Below, in pieces: positions 43,770 to 56,900 of a DNA stretch of 64,000 nucleotides (position 1 is its first letter; each line of letters starts with the position of its first letter). The notes under the pieces were generated by a model. That model did no database searches. It had not been told where the DNA came from and saw only the letters and a list, made by a program, of their open reading frames with translations. Origin of the DNA: Stenocarpella maydis (taxonomy: Eukaryota > Ascomycota > Sordariomycetes > Diaporthales > Diaporthaceae); assembly GCA_002270565.1 (NCBI GenBank), contig NQMI01000002.1, positions 1,049,891-1,113,890 on the forward strand, in the 5' to 3' direction. The translations under genes were made by a program, and so were the position numbers.

Positions 43770-45976
43770 ATGGTTTTCACCCAGCAGGACATCGTCAATC
43801 TTCGGGCCTCGCTCCAGGATGCTGTTGTCAAGTGCTCCGAGAGATGCTTGTATCAGTCGGCAAAGTGGTCCGTCATCTCTCACTGAGAACTTACCATCCT
43901 CTCAATCCACACCACACCACACCACCCACTAACCACACGGTCCAGGGCTGCTGAGTTGCTTCATGTTCTGCCAGAGGCAACATCTGAGGAAGATGGGTTG
44001 AAGCTGAACAGCACCCCTCGCGGCTATATGCCTGCCATCCTGACTCCAAACCCGGACGAGAAGGAGGCCCAGCTTGAGGCTCGCGAGTTCAACAAGTATC
44101 TTCTGGCCAAGTCCTTCTTCGACTGCCGGGAATTCGACCGATGTACCGCGGTTTTCCTGCCTGATTCCCTCTTGTCCAGCGTCTTGTCTCCCAAGGCCGA
44201 GGACTCGCCGCTGAGCTCCCAGCTGAAGCCCACCAAAGGCAAAGAGTCCTTGATCCCAACTTACAGCATATTCCGCCAGAAACCCGCCCTCCTCCCGGAG
44301 CTGAGCCAGAAGAGCTTGTTCTTGGCCCTCTATGCGAAGATGCTCTCCGGGGAGAAGAGGAAGGACGAAGACTCGGAGATGGTTATGGGCCCTCAGGACC
44401 TCGGCTCAGTAGGCAACAAGCAGCTGCCCGTCGTGAGCCGTTATCTCCAGACCTGGTTCGAGGAGCGGGGCGAAGATCAGTCTGCAGAGGGTAGCCAGGG
44501 CTGGCTGGAGTATCTGTATGTGGCCACGCCGGAGCTCAGGAATCTGCAGTTGCTGACAACACCACAGGTATGGCATGGTCCTGGCCAAGGAGAAGAACAC
44601 GGACGAGGCCATGGCGTGGTTCCTGAAGAGCGTCCATCTTTTCCCCATGAACTGGGGCTGTTGGCTCGAGATGACATCTGCCATCACCCGAGTCGAGATG
44701 GTCAGTAGCACGAACATGCTCGTCTGGCCGATGGTCATACACTGACAGAGATCTACAGCTCAACAAAATCGTCCCTCGGTTACCACAACACATCGTCTCT
44801 TACATGTTCCACATCCACACATCCCTGGAGCTTTACCAGCCGACGAATGAGCTGGGCACAGCGCTGGACCAACTCTTAGGCATCTTTCCAGACTCCCCAT
44901 TCCTGCTCACATGTTCGGCACTCCTGTCTTACCACACAAAAGAGCTCAAGGATGCCTCGACGCGGTTCAGCCACCTGCTCTCCCTTCATCCCCATCGCTT
45001 AGACAGTCTTGACATCTACTCCAACATCCTCTACGTGCTCAACGAAAGGCCAAAGCTGGCCTTTCTAGCTCACCTGTGCTCAAGCGTCGACAAATTCCGG
45101 CCGGAGTCGTGTGTTGTGATTGGCAACTACTATTCTCTGCTCTCGCAACATGAGAAGGCCGTGCAATACTTCCGTCGGGCCTTGGCGCTGGACAGGTCTT
45201 GCTTATCCGCGTGGACTCTGATGGGCCACGAATATGTTGAGCTCAAGAACACGCACGCTGCGATCGAGTCCTATCGACGGGCTGTGGATATCAACCGGAG
45301 GGACTACAGGGCCTGGTATGGTCTCGGCCAGACATATGAGATGCTGGAGATGTATCAATACGCGCTGTGGTACTACAAGAAGGCGGCGGGCCTGCGGCCC
45401 TGGGACGGCAAGATGTGGATGGCCGTCGGCACCTGTCTGCAGAAACTCGGTCGTGAGCGAGACGGGATCAAGGCGCTCAAGCGGGCATTGCTTGCCGACA
45501 CTTACTACGAATCCTCGGGCAGCAGCTTCGGCAGCGCTGCCACGGGCTTTGACCGTACGGCACTGGGTCGGCTAGACACGGAGGTGCTCGTGCAGATCGC
45601 CTTCATGTACGAGAGCCTGGATGAAGAGGAGGAGGCGAGAGCCTACATGGAGCTGTGTATCGTGCAGGAGGACGGCAACGTAGACAACCTGGGCGACGGC
45701 GCCGCCAAGCAGAGCGACGTGCTGTCGGACGAGGGTGAAGGGGATAACGAGCGCGAAAAGCAAAACCAGGGGATTGGCGTCACGAACGTGACCAGCAGGG
45801 CCAGGATGTGGCTGGCCAAGTACGCCATGCGGCACTCCGACTTCGACATGGCCAATCGCCTGGCAAACGAGCTCTGCCAGGACGGCCAGGATGTGGAAGA
45901 GGCCAAGGCCATCATGCGCGAAGCGCGGTCGAGGCTGGACCTCTCCTCCGGGGGCGCGGGCGGATCTGATGGCTAG
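43770..45976 (+). CDS. Anaphase-promoting complex subunit 8 (Cdc23/Cut23)
   Basis: Four exons inferred: 43770-43867, 43946-44515, 44568-44700, 44759-45976; introns of 78, 52 and 58 nt preserve frame, giving 672 aa. Splicing restores AKWAAELLHVLPE, EYLYGMVLAKEKN and RVEMLNKIVPRLP. The N-terminal APC8 domain is followed by tandem TPR repeats, clearest in ESCVVIGNYYSLLSQHEKA, LSAWTLMGHEYVELKNTHAA and YRAWYGLGQTYEMLEMYQYA (about residues 385-475). Apc8 is a TPR scaffold of the APC/C ubiquitin ligase, which targets cyclins and securin for degradation. The 43867/43868 donor is GTCCGT, a weak site, but the join is supported by frame and family text. Confidence 0.9.
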
Positions 45977-47092
45977 GGGCCGTATCTCGCGTCCTTGTTC
46001 ACTTCGTCCCTGAATGCCAGGGCCTCTCAGGGGAGAATTCGAGGCGAACCATGAAGAGCCGGTTATTCTAGGCTTTGAAATTGGGGTTGTGCTTCGGTCC
46101 TGCACTGGTTAATCATAGGAGCAAACGGGTGTACTACTGGCACCACTGACCTACGAACAGCCCCGGTAAGTTTTTCGGATGCCACTTGGGCTAGATGGCA
46201 CCAAGCGCCAAGGTTTGCACCAGATCATATCCATGTTGAGAGAGGGCTAGCCTGAGGAAGAAAGGAAGTGATCAGAGACCCGAGAAAGCCTTTCAGGTTG
46301 GAAGCATGGAGAAGAGCTCTACCGAGCAAAGCCGGAAGTCACTAACTATTTTGATCCGCCTACATTAAATCAAGACAGCGACTTCGAACCGGAACGCTTC
46401 GAAAAAGAGTTGTCGATCTGTCTCGCAAAGTATATGGCAGCTGAAGCCCCGGCGCCGTCAATCTGAGCGGAAATCCGAGAGGAACTCACAATTGAATCTT
46501 CGACGTACCCATGGATCATCCGCGGACGATCCACTTTCGGAGGAAGATCGCCTACCCCAACCGCCTGCCTCGGACCACCTCCCAGAAGTGCCATCACCCT
46601 CGAGTCTCGCGGAAGGACGTGTTTGCCTCCACACCCCGGCCATTTCTCATCTTGTGCGGGAATATATGTGGTTGTGTAACTTTGGGGGGCAGGAGAAAGC
46701 AATGGGCTGGCCATTCTTGCTGGCTTAGACTGTTTATTATCGTCCAAATCCGGGTACCACTAGCGTTCTGGTGACTCCTGACCAATGGCACATAGCACAT
46801 CAATGTGAAGCAGCAAATCGTATCTGCTCGCGGCTTCCATGGTCGGTTTCTACGGAGTTTGCAATTCGCGATTCGCGATTCGCTTTGGCGGCCTGCATTT
46901 CGCCGACATCTGCTATTTGCAACGCATTATTTAAACACTGGAGAACATCATGCGTCTGGGCTATCAGATAACGACTAGACTGAAGCTTCCACCACCAACA
47001 TTGTCATTCTCACCAGCCGAGCCAAACTCCCCCCAACCAAAAGAGTATGTTTCACTCACTCCGTTGCGTCCAAAATACCAAACGAAATCCGG
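45977..47092. other. Intergenic region between APC8 and the CocE-like hydrolase
   Basis: About 1.1 kb. No intact coding sequence seen. The last roughly 110 bases are open in the frame of the downstream hydrolase back to a stop near 46980, but without an in-frame ATG. A small direct repeat ATTCGCGATTCGCGATTCG lies near 46865-46882. Confidence 0.5.
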
Positions 47093-49004
47093 GACATCCA
47101 CACCGTCGATTATGACTCCTTCTCGTTCATCTTCGAGAAGAACGTTTCTGTCCCGCTGAAGGATGGTGGTGTCGTGCGATGCAACGTCTATCGGCCCAAG
47201 TCATCTTCCAAGATGGAGAAGTATCCTGTCTTAGCTACTTACGGACCGTATGGAAAGGACATACAGTATAGGCAGTGAGCTCCCTGGAAGCTGTACCCCT
47301 GGCCACGAGTCTTATAATTGTTTCGCATAGATGTCCTTGGTGAGCTGAAACCGACATAGCTTTCATCCTCAGAGTTTCTCCGAGGTGAATCCCGACCATC
47401 AGACGGAGAATTCTGCTTGGGGAACGCCGACCGCAGAGTACCGGACAGCCCACGGTTACGTTGTGGTGCGGGCGGATGAGGTGGGGACTGGTCAGTCTCC
47501 TGGCCTCCTGGAGGTCTTCTCATCTTCGAGTGTTGGCCACTTTTGCGAGCTGATAGAATGGGCGGCTGAGCAAGAGTGGTCAAGAGGAAAGGTCGGGCTG
47601 CTTGGGATCAGCTACTATGCTGTTACCCAGTGGAAAGTGGCCGCTCGACAGCCCAAGGGGTCAGTTGCTGCCATACCCTGGGAGGGCTTCGTCGATCTTT
47701 ACTGTGATGTGATTCGACATGGGGGTATCCTTTCAAACACGTTCTTTGAACTCCGGTGGCCCCGCCAAGTCGGATCAAACCAATACGGACTTCCTGGGCG
47801 TGCAGCACGCAATTGGGGCGATGACACCGTAGAGGGCGATCTTTCCTCAGCCGAGCTCGCAGCCAACCGGGTCGACTTGTTGGACATGCTTCCCAAACTT
47901 CGATACCGAGACCAAGATCAGTTTGCATCAGTCGACGCAGACCTGCGAGATATCAAGATCCCAATCCTGAGTGTCGCAAACTGGGGTGGATATCAGGTAC
48001 ACCTCAGAGGCAATGTTCAAGGCTACATTCACGCTGGCTCCTCGCTGAAGTATCTCCGATTCATCGCCGGCCGCCACGATTTGCCCTTCTACTATGCCAA
48101 GGAAGTGGAGCTGCTGCGAAGCTTCTTGGACGCATTCCTCAATGGCGACGATCGGGTCGGGTGGTCAAGAAAGGGCGAGGTAGCCCCTGTCAGTCTGATT
48201 TTGCGCAAGGTAGATGTCGGCTTCAATGACCCCAAAGGCGAGGAGCGCTTCCAAAGGAGGGATGAAAATGAGTGGCCCATTTCTAGGACACAGTACACAA
48301 GGTTCTACTTGCATCCGGACGGCACCCTCGACCCTCGACAACCCATCGTCGACGAACCCAGCAAGTGTGGACACTTGGCTCCAGGGGACGGTCAACCGAC
48401 GAGCCTAGTGGCTTTCACAAAGCCTTCGTCCACGGAGGAGATTGAGATTACCGGCCATATCGTCGCGCACCTGAACGTGGCAATGACCAAGCTCCGTGAG
48501 GCTGACACACCGTCGGACATTGACCTTTTTGTAACCCTGCGACACACCAGCCCCAGAGGAAACGAGGTCCTATACACAGGCACCGTCGGCGACCCCGCAG
48601 CCGTTACCAAAGGCTTTCTCCGGCTCAGTCTCCGGAAAATCAACAGCACCCACCCTTATCACCAAGACTGGTTACCTCACCGAGATTACCGCTCGAGCGA
48701 CGTCCAACCAGTCGTCCCAGGCGACATCTACGCCGTGGGCTTGGAGTTGTGGCCGACAAATGTGGTTGTTGATGCGGGCGGGAGGCTGGTCTTTGAGATT
48801 AGCCCGGGCGACACTGCCGGCGCCGGCATTGCTCAACACAGCAACACTGTCGACAGGTATGGTATTAGTGCAGGGTCATATCCTCCCGCTTGTATGCTGA
48901 CCGGTGCCAGGCCTCGATCAGTTTTCCAGGCGGAAAATCATATACACTTTGGGCCCGAATTCTGCAACTATGTCACACTGCCTATTATTCCGTCAAGAGC
49001 TTGA
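47093..49004 (+). CDS. CocE/NonD-type alpha/beta hydrolase (X-Pro dipeptidyl-peptidase-like), 5' end unresolved
   Basis: Family text starts by 47093 (IHTVDYDSFSFIFEKNVSVP) and reads VPLKDGGVVRCNVYRPK and YPVLATYGPYGKD. A GTGAGC..TAG intron at 47275-47359 is then removed in phase to give RHFHPQSFSEVNPDH, and the long exon 47360-49004 continues to the stop. The nucleophile elbow is GLLGISYYAVTQW (Ser in GISYY), GTGQSPG gives the oxyanion region, and the C-terminal jelly-roll of the PepX_C type follows (VPGDIYAVGLELWPTN). These enzymes hydrolyse esters or amides; the substrate is unknown. The start is a problem: the frame is open from about 46982, yet its first ATG is at 47213, inside conserved sequence. 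Either another 5' exon was missed or the 5' end is damaged. Confidence 0.75.
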
Positions 49005-50219
49005 GCTCGAGGGTTCGTGCAAGTAAGATCAGTAGCTTATGGTCAGGGAATTTACACAGCAGTTTCTGCACTGAAGCATTCGCGGGCCGTGAGTAGTGAA
49101 CTAGGGCCCTGTCTCTAGGGTTCCTGGTGATGATTGAAGCTGAGTTGTTTGGATAAAACACTGGTAATATATCTGCGAAGGATGTTTGATTGCTGTGAAC
49201 CTGGCATCTCTTGCTCGGTACCACGGCCGCCTATCTAGATTCCTGTATTCAGGGTTAAATACTTCAGTAAAATATTCATTATTCTTATTCTACGGGTTCT
49301 ACGTAAGCATCGATAATTTACCCTCCTGTTAGGTAGCTTGGAGCATATTTTCATTGCTGTGCATGCGAGCAGTGGATCCGGGGGGTATTGGGCACACAGG
49401 CAAGACTCTATGTAGTTAACACAACATTATGCTGCATTATTCTTGTTTCCTACCTTACTGCAAAAGGTTATAAGAACTCTTAGGTCGGTCTAGTTTTTAG
49501 TTACTACCTCGGCATACATCATAGAGAAGACGGAGTGTATTTTGTGCCAATTCCGAAATAACTCATCGAGTGACTCGAGCAATGGCGAAAGAGCCGGGGG
49601 TCTTGTGCCCAGACTGTTACATGGCGCTGTCGTATGGCAGGATACCGGAGAAAGGCTTCAATGTGGGCGGCAGCACGGGGGACCGGTTGAATGGGAGTAA
49701 CTAAGGGCTTAGTAGGCAGTTATCGAATTAGGACATGGACAAGTTGCCGCCTGTCATGCTGCTAATAAGCGGCACATATGACATGCTTGTAGCGGATGCA
49801 CAACGATTAAGCGCCAGGTTCCAGGGCAAGGAAGGCTACTGACATTTGCGCGCCCGGGAGTTTCAAAAACAACAGGTTCACGTATATTGCATCCCGAAGG
49901 CGCCGAGGCTCGGGAAACTATTATGCCTTTTCTCAAGCAGCATACTGGATAGGCATTGTTGCAGTCCATCTCACCTGCCCGTGCCGCTGGGCTCTTCAAA
50001 TGCACATGCTTGCCCACCTCCCGTCTGCTTGCTTAGGTCAGTCGTTGGTCAATCCTCAATCGATCAAGCCGAATTCTAGTCAGCTTAAGACCGACCACTC
50101 GTCCTCGCACGTGACAGACAATTCTGGTCCCAGAAAAACCATCTCATTCCCCAACCAAGGCTTTTGGTTTGTATCCTGGAAGGAGACCAGTTGACCCAAC
50201 AAGACCATCGGCCAAGCCC
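49005..50219. other. Intergenic region with a solo end of the miniature element
   Basis: About 1.2 kb between convergent genes. It contains 49677-49735, a single copy of the end sequence of the miniature element at 22.2-22.5 kb, and otherwise no coding sequence that can be supported. Confidence 0.5.
49677..49735 (+). repeat. Solo terminal repeat related to the 22.2-kb miniature element
   Basis: The word GGGGGACCGGTT, then GAATGGGAGTAACTAAGGGC, TTA-GTAGGCAGTTATCGAAT and TAGGACATG closely follow the left end of the element at 22187-22245 (GGGGGACCGGTT, CGATGGGAGTAACTAAGGGC). Only one end is present; the inner and opposite parts are not visible. The flanking GGGGGACCGGTT also matches, so the true element end may extend outward of 22193. 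Confidence 0.7.
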
Positions 50220-51856
50220 CTAGGGAGGCGGGAGCTGGATTGTGATGTTGTAAGTAGCGTTGGGCGCCGCGTCGGTCAGGTCAACCCGGACGGTGTAGAA
50301 CTGGACGCCTCTGGTTAGTAACGAAAGGCACATGCTGATACCGTCTGGGAAGCTTACCCGGTTGTCGGGGGACTGGACAGTGATGTAGGCGGCATGGCCG
50401 ACCGCAGGCATTGTCCCCACCACAGGGACGTGGGCGCCAGCTGCTGGGAGGGGGTGGGCGCCATTGACTATGATGGGGTCGTCGCTGTTGTTTTCTGCAG
50501 CCTGCCGACCATTGCTACTGGCCTCCTGAGCACCGCCGGACCTCCAGCTGGGAGGAAGAGAGCCCTCCGCGGGCATGGTTCTGTTCGCGGCAGCAGAGGC
50601 AGCAGCAGCAGCGCCACCAACACCGTTACCGGCTGTCGGGGTGCCGCGACCCGACCATGTACGAACCACGGGACGAACACCCATCATGCGTCGGATGACT
50701 GTCATGCGACGGACGGTAGGGACAGGCGCGAAGACGTCGCGGGTGCCCCGAGCAGGACCAGCTGGAGAAGCGGCGGCAGGGCTGCGAGTGGCGCTGGCCG
50801 GGGGAGCAACGCCAGCGGGATGAGTTGCGGCATCTGCGGAGAGGCTGCGGGCCGTCGAAACAGGACAATCTGAGGAAGCATTGGCCGTGGCAGGAGTGCC
50901 GTTGTTCCTTGGTGCGAAAACGTTGATGTCCGCCGTATTGGGAGCAGCGCCAAACTGTGGAGGACCACCGACCGAAGGGGCAGCACCAGCCGGGGCAGGA
51001 AGGCCAGCACCGTGGCTCATAGGAGACCCACGGAGGTCATCGTTGCTGGGGGGGCGAACGACGAGTGACGGCGTTCCGGGCGCAATGGTGGTCGGGCGCG
51101 GTGGGGTGTTGCTGGGCGCCGGAGCGAGTCGGGCGGCGAAACTGTGCCGGTCGAAGCCTTCGAGCATATGAGCCGGGGCGCCTGTGGGGTGAGATGGGCT
51201 CCGAGGGGCGGTGTTCCCGGCTCTGGCGTCCTCTGCTCTGGCCTCTCTGACGGCTCTGGCGCGGTGCTCCTGTTCACGGCGGGCTTCGGCCCTGAGCATG
51301 CGGGTACAATTAAAGAGGAGGTCGTCGGCCGTGGCATCAGGACCGACGGAATGGCGACGGCGAGGAGCCTGGCCTGGCCGGAGAGGAGAATGGGAAGGGC
51401 GATCATCCAGAGAGGCCCCACGAGGACGACCAGTGCCAGTGGCGACACCGTCATTCTCAGAGTCACTTGCTGCAGACTCGTTGGCCACCACACGCTGGGC
51501 GTTCTTAGTATACGCGTAAAGCCGCCATGAGATCGGGGCGTGCTCAAAACCATACCTGGAGGGCCTCCTAGACCTCGGGGTCGTGTGTGTGCTCTAGAAC
51601 ACTGCGCGCAATTGATGCACGTTCAGCGAGACCGGCAACGGGATATACCTGGTTGCGGCGAGGGAAGCTGGGGCTGCCTGAAGATGGGCGATCCATATTC
51701 AGGAGTTACCACTGGTGTTCTTGAAGTCGTGAAGCAGGCGGTGGGTTCAAGGTAGAGAAGTTTGTTGTTGCGCTGGAAAGAATCCAGAGACGCGTTGTTG
51801 TGGTTGGGTTTGTTGCTGTCAGAAGATGCATCAGGGCCTGCATCCAAGGCGGCCAA
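50220..51856 (-). CDS. Hypothetical low-complexity protein, Pro/Ala/Ser-rich
   Basis: The main open frame (51491-50220, possibly open further to about 51550) encodes about 420 aa rich in Pro, Ala, Ser, Thr and Arg, with a short charged helix (LRAEARREQEHRARAVREAR). A non-repetitive C-terminus (AYITVQSPDNRVSF, VQFYTVRVDLTDAAPNATYN) could form a small beta domain. In the same frame just upstream lies EHAPISWRLYAYTKNAQRVV, which looks conserved. A separate upstream frame starting at 51856 (MAALDAGPDASSDSNKPNHN) is probably the first exon, joined across an intron ending near the CCTCCAG at about 51560, but I could not find a strong donor that keeps frame. No family recognised. Intrinsic disorder over most of the length is the only safe statement. 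Confidence 0.55.
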
Positions 51857-53912
51857 GCGCGCCCTGCCCTGCCGAACGGCAGTGGAATCGATAGGAAAGC
51901 TTCACGCTAGCGCGTAAGTGAATTGCTTCTTGGAGCGCCCCTGGTCAGGACATGTCAATTCACATGGTATCGGTTGACGTGGGTGAAGGTTTGTCCGATC
52001 TCAGTTGCTGCGGCAGCCTTGCCTCCTTTGGGCAGCCTCATTCAGCATTGTTGACTCAAGCGGCACGTATGCCAGGTAACATGGACTATATCACCAGATT
52101 AGCTCAAGTATTCATTGGAAAACCCCCTTGATATGAGGCAATTCCTTAGCATGCAAGGATGCTCACTTCATGTAGTTGCATACATAACTAGCTGAGTTGG
52201 AAGGAATATTCATCAAGGAGTCTGTTTTGTGTCTTTAATCTGGATACAATTTTGGGTAGTCCTGTGAATATATAATTATCAGACTGCTATTATGTACAAC
52301 TAGCGTGTTCATATTGTTATGAGCTTCTTTGACAAGACTCGAGTTGAAAGTCAAACGCCCAGGTTTGGTCCCTGATTCACAAAGGGTACTACTACTATTG
52401 GTTACCTAGGTATGGATATGGCTTGGTTGAGTATAGGAAAATCTAACCCCGGATCGCACAAGAGACCCTATGTAAAGCTCTGTTTAGTATTGTAAATAGA
52501 TGGGTACTGAGATTTTGACTCGAGGGCGGTGGGTAAATGTATACTGCATACTTATCTCTATGCTAACAGCTCATAAGGTCTATACCTAGGTATGTTCTCA
52601 TTTGAAGGCTAGCATCATAGCTGCGGCAGCCACACCAATAAGGCCTGAAACCACACTAATTCCATCTACCTAGGTGTAGATGATCCCTGGCGCCAGCCAT
52701 AGGTACCTGTGTTGTAGGTTCTTACACTTCTTCTCCTTTCCAAATGTCAGGAAACCCAGACCAAGGTATTGGGACAATCAGCCACGCTTTGAGAGAAGAT
52801 GAGAATATCTCAAAACCCCACCGGAATCACGGAATTGGGCAAAGGGCAGTTTATGCAAGCTGCTTTCGGGTAACGGCGCGCCAGCACCACGACGCGCAGC
52901 CGTGATGGCAGGCCGGCACCAGAGCGAGGCAGCGTGTATAATGCCATTGCGTACCGCCATTTCACGAGCTGCGTGTTTAATTGGAGCGAAGAATGATATA
53001 CTAGAGTCTTACCCACAACTTTGTCCACCCATGGATGCTGCAGGAGTGCCAGTATTTCCAGACTCACGTTCATCGGCAAGCCCTGAAGAGTCAAACCATC
53101 TAGAAGAACGAAGGCCATCGGGGTTTTATACGTGAATTATACGGCGTTCAAGCATACGGGAGGATACAGAGCCGCATGGAAGACCAAGAGCGTTGAACGC
53201 GGCCTCGTCTAAGTTCAAATGGAATCTTGCCATGTTTAGCCTTCCCCACACAAGCCTGAGAGTTACCCAAATTAAAACGATTAAAGTAGCTCCCGGATAA
53301 AGGAATTTTCTCTCGCTGGCTTCGATAGAGGTCTCCATCTCCCAGTTGTGGTACGTCAAATCGCAAGCTATCCGCGTCTTTAACGCGCCCACCGACCCCG
53401 CAGACTGCATAGAGTGTGCACTTCTGCTGATCCGTTTGTATGTCCGGACTGGTCTCTTCTGGTTGATAAGTTTCCTGACGCCTCAGGTACCCATCCTTAA
53501 ACGCATATCGGATAGTGGGCGACCTATAATGTACCTACTCAAACCCTCTGCTGGCGTGTCCTCTATGAGTGAGTCTCTCCTCACCTCCTTCCTCTGCAAC
53601 ATCTTTGGAAACATGCAAAGCACGCAGTGAAGCCTCTTGAATTTTCCATGACCAGCCCAAATCACCTCTGTAGGCCTATCCTTGGGGAGAAACCCTGCTG
53701 ACTCCATGGTTCATTGTAGCTCGGTGGAAATCCCATTGTCAAGCTGGTCAGAGAAATCATCCCGGGCGTGCGATGTTCAGACAACTGACGACTGCTGGTA
53801 AGTACCCAGGGCCCTTGGGAAATGGTAGATAAAGCCTAGCAGAATACGAGAACTGAAAGACTTTGACATAACAGTAGAATACCATGTGTTCAGCTCCCCT
53901 CCTAACCTACAC
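51857..53912. other. Intergenic region between hypothetical gene and PKS pseudogene
   Basis: About 2.1 kb. Unremarkable DNA up to 52780. From 52800 to 53700 the minus strand shows patches of protein-like text, including a hydrophobic segment (YPGATLIVLIWVTLRLVW near 53230-53290), but with frequent stops and no recognisable family. It may be decayed sequence associated with the adjacent PKS pseudogene. Confidence 0.4.
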
Positions 53913-56900
53913 TTAGATCGCCGCTGAGATCTTTGCAATGATCGTTTTCGAAATTGCTGTCAAACTCGATGCACTGACTACCTCCAGTGTCGTCAGCTCG
54001 ACACCAAGCTCGCTCTTGATGAAGTTTCTGAACTCCACCGCCGCAAGTGAGTCGATCCCGTATGCGCCCAGCGGCCCATTGGGGCTCAGCTCGTGCGAAA
54101 GTCGTAGACTCTTGGCCAAGTACCTGCCGAGCACATCGACGGTAGCATCTACGACAGCGCGTGCTTCTGCCTTCGCGTTTATCATAACCAAGACGGCCCG
54201 TAGACCACGGTCGGTGCCTCCCTCGTGCATCTGTTGTCCCTCCTCCCCATCGCGCCCCTCGCCCCGGGGGAGTAAGAACGAGAAGCGCGCGTCTGACTGC
54301 AGTAGCGATGGCTCTGCCGGATGAGGAATTCGGATCGCCGTCACCATGTGGGCGGCGCTGAACGGGTTGGGGGCATGCTGCGCATCCTGCTGCATGATGC
54401 TGAAGCCAAAGGCTTTACGCAGGAGCCGCTCGTTGAGTGGGTGCCAGACTTGTCTGTCGTACCGGGCCTGTAACCCTTCATGCTCCGCCGTATAGCCGAC
54501 GTCTTCGATGGCACCAAGGCTAAGGGAATTGGTGGGCTGCATGAGGGTCTGAGAGCGGTACATGGCGAAAGCGTCCAGGAAGGCATTGGCCGCAGCGTAT
54601 TTCGCCTGACCCTTGGATCCACAGACGCCAGGCATTGACGAAAACAGGGTGAAGAAATCCAAACACAAGCTCATATCCAGAGCGACCTCGTGTAAGTTCC
54701 ATGTTCCTCGTACCTTGCATAGCAGGGCGTCATGGTATTCTTCAACGGCCATTCCAGCAAACGTGCGCTCCTGTCCACAGTCAATCAGTATTGTCCAACT
54801 CACTGTGGTATACCCCAACACTTACACGAAGAACCATGGCACCTTGAACAATTCCGCCGACTGGCGCTTTAGTGTTCATCAAGACATGCTTCACATCCTC
54901 TTTCTTGGTTACATCTCCTTTACACAACTGAATATCGCATCCAAGTGCCCAGATATGCTCCAGGATCTTAGGCGACACCCCGCTGTCACCACTCCCGCTC
55001 ATAACTGTCAAGCGCTTAGCTCCTGTCCTCGCCAGGTAGATAGCCAAGCTGGCGCAGAGACCCCGTAGCCCCCCGATAATGACATAGCACTTTTCGGGGT
55101 TTATCCTTACTAACCGTGGCGCAGGTCGTACTGGCACAGGTTTGGGGATATCATCCGAGCCTGCTTCATCTGAGAAAACGAGCTTGCCCATATGGCGTCC
55201 AGTTCGCATTAGACGGAATGCGGAGCGTATGTCGCGGAAAGGAGAGGCCCGCACTGGAGAGATCGGCTTTAGCCATCCTGCTTTGATAAGGCCAAAGACT
55301 GATCTCAAAAGACTTCGATCACAATTTTTAGCACAGTGTCGTACCATCGGATCACATGTCTCCCAGCCGAGGAGCATTGGTGCGTCAACCAGCTCCGGGG
55401 AAGCGCAGCAAGAAGAAGTGAGAAGAAAACAAGAGAAAAGCAAAGGAGCACAGGTCCACAAAAGAGATAAAAAGATATAAAGAACCAGGGACAAGGTTAA
55501 CATAAACAAAGGGAATAGGGCGGTGCTTATTATCTAGCAATCATTTCGTCGCTTATCTCTCTATGGCTGAGATCCAGAGCTCCAAAAGACGCGCTGCGAT
55601 GGAGGAGTTCCATGCCCAGTGATTTGCGATCCAAGATATCCCTCTTGCCGATCTCAACCATGGTGCCCCCGTCTGCAACGATGCGCCAGGACTCGTCGAG
55701 CAGAGCACCGGTTAGCGAATTCAGAACCACGTCAACGCCCCTGCCGGCAGTGTGCTCGAGGATGCGGGCGCCGAAGCCCGGCGCGCGGCTGCTGAAGATG
55801 CAGTCGTCCGGGAGGCCGTGGCTCTCTCGCAGGAGCTGCCGCTTCTCGGGCGACCCGACGGTGGCATAGACCGTCGCACCAAGATGCCGGCACAGCTGGA
55901 TGGCGGCGTTACCCACGCCGCCCGCCGCAGAATGTATCAGCACGGTATCGCCCTCCCTCGCCCCGGCCAGGTGCACCAGGGCGTAGTAGCTCGTCATGAA
56001 GATGCAAGGAATGGTGGCGGCCCACACGAAGGAGATGCTGTCCTCGATGCCGATGACCGCCTCAGTCCTTGTGACGATCCGGTTGGCGAAGGAGCCCTTT
56101 TCGAAAAAGGCAACCCGCTGGCCTGGTGGGAACTTGGTAACGCCGTGCGCTACGCGTCTGATGGCGTCCGCGCCCTCGCCGCCGAGCAGGAACTCGTTCT
56201 CTGGGATGATGCCGATGGTGACTGCTACTTCTTTGAAATTGAAACCGCTTGCAAACACTTCGATCTCAACCTCGTTCTTCTGCAGTACGACCGGTTCGCA
56301 AGAGACGGCAGTATAGTGAAGAGACTCTATATTGCCGATCCGCTCCGCGCGGAGGCGGACCATACAGGGCGATGCGTGAAGGTCTGCGATGGGCTCTTCA
56401 GGGCGTCCGAGGAATTCCCAGTCCTTTGCTGAGTTGAGAACAAGGTCGGCCAGAACCCGGCTAACATATAAAAGATCATTTTGACAAGAAAACTCAGCAT
56501 CGTGCTTGATAAACGTGGACCTGACGCCCTTGTGCTTCTCGAGCAGCAGGAGGCAGGCGGCGATACTGGAGATGGTGGCACTGTCTTGTAAGGTGACGGA
56601 GGATTCCCAAATGGGCTCGCATTCAACTTCGAGGTTGATGATGTTGAACGACGGGTGTTCATTGCGAATCATCCTAACAAGACCCGTTCCAAGTGCCTGG
56701 GAGGGTTGGGTAATAAGATATGGGCCTTGCGCGCCGGCCGTTACCCAGAGAATGGAGCAAGATGATGCAAAAAGATGCTGTAATACGACCCACTGGTTCT
56801 CTGTCATCTTGCAGAGAACCTCGTCTTCCAGCTCATTCAACACCAGCGCTTTGCTTCCAGCAGGGAGCGCAAGAGGGTCGAGCACTGTGACGATGTCGTA

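Noticed and set aside
50345..50372. Possible GTAAGC..CCAG intron near the 3' end of the low-complexity gene
   Set aside because: Removing it would break the frame before the conserved-looking C-terminus; the uninterrupted frame is kept.
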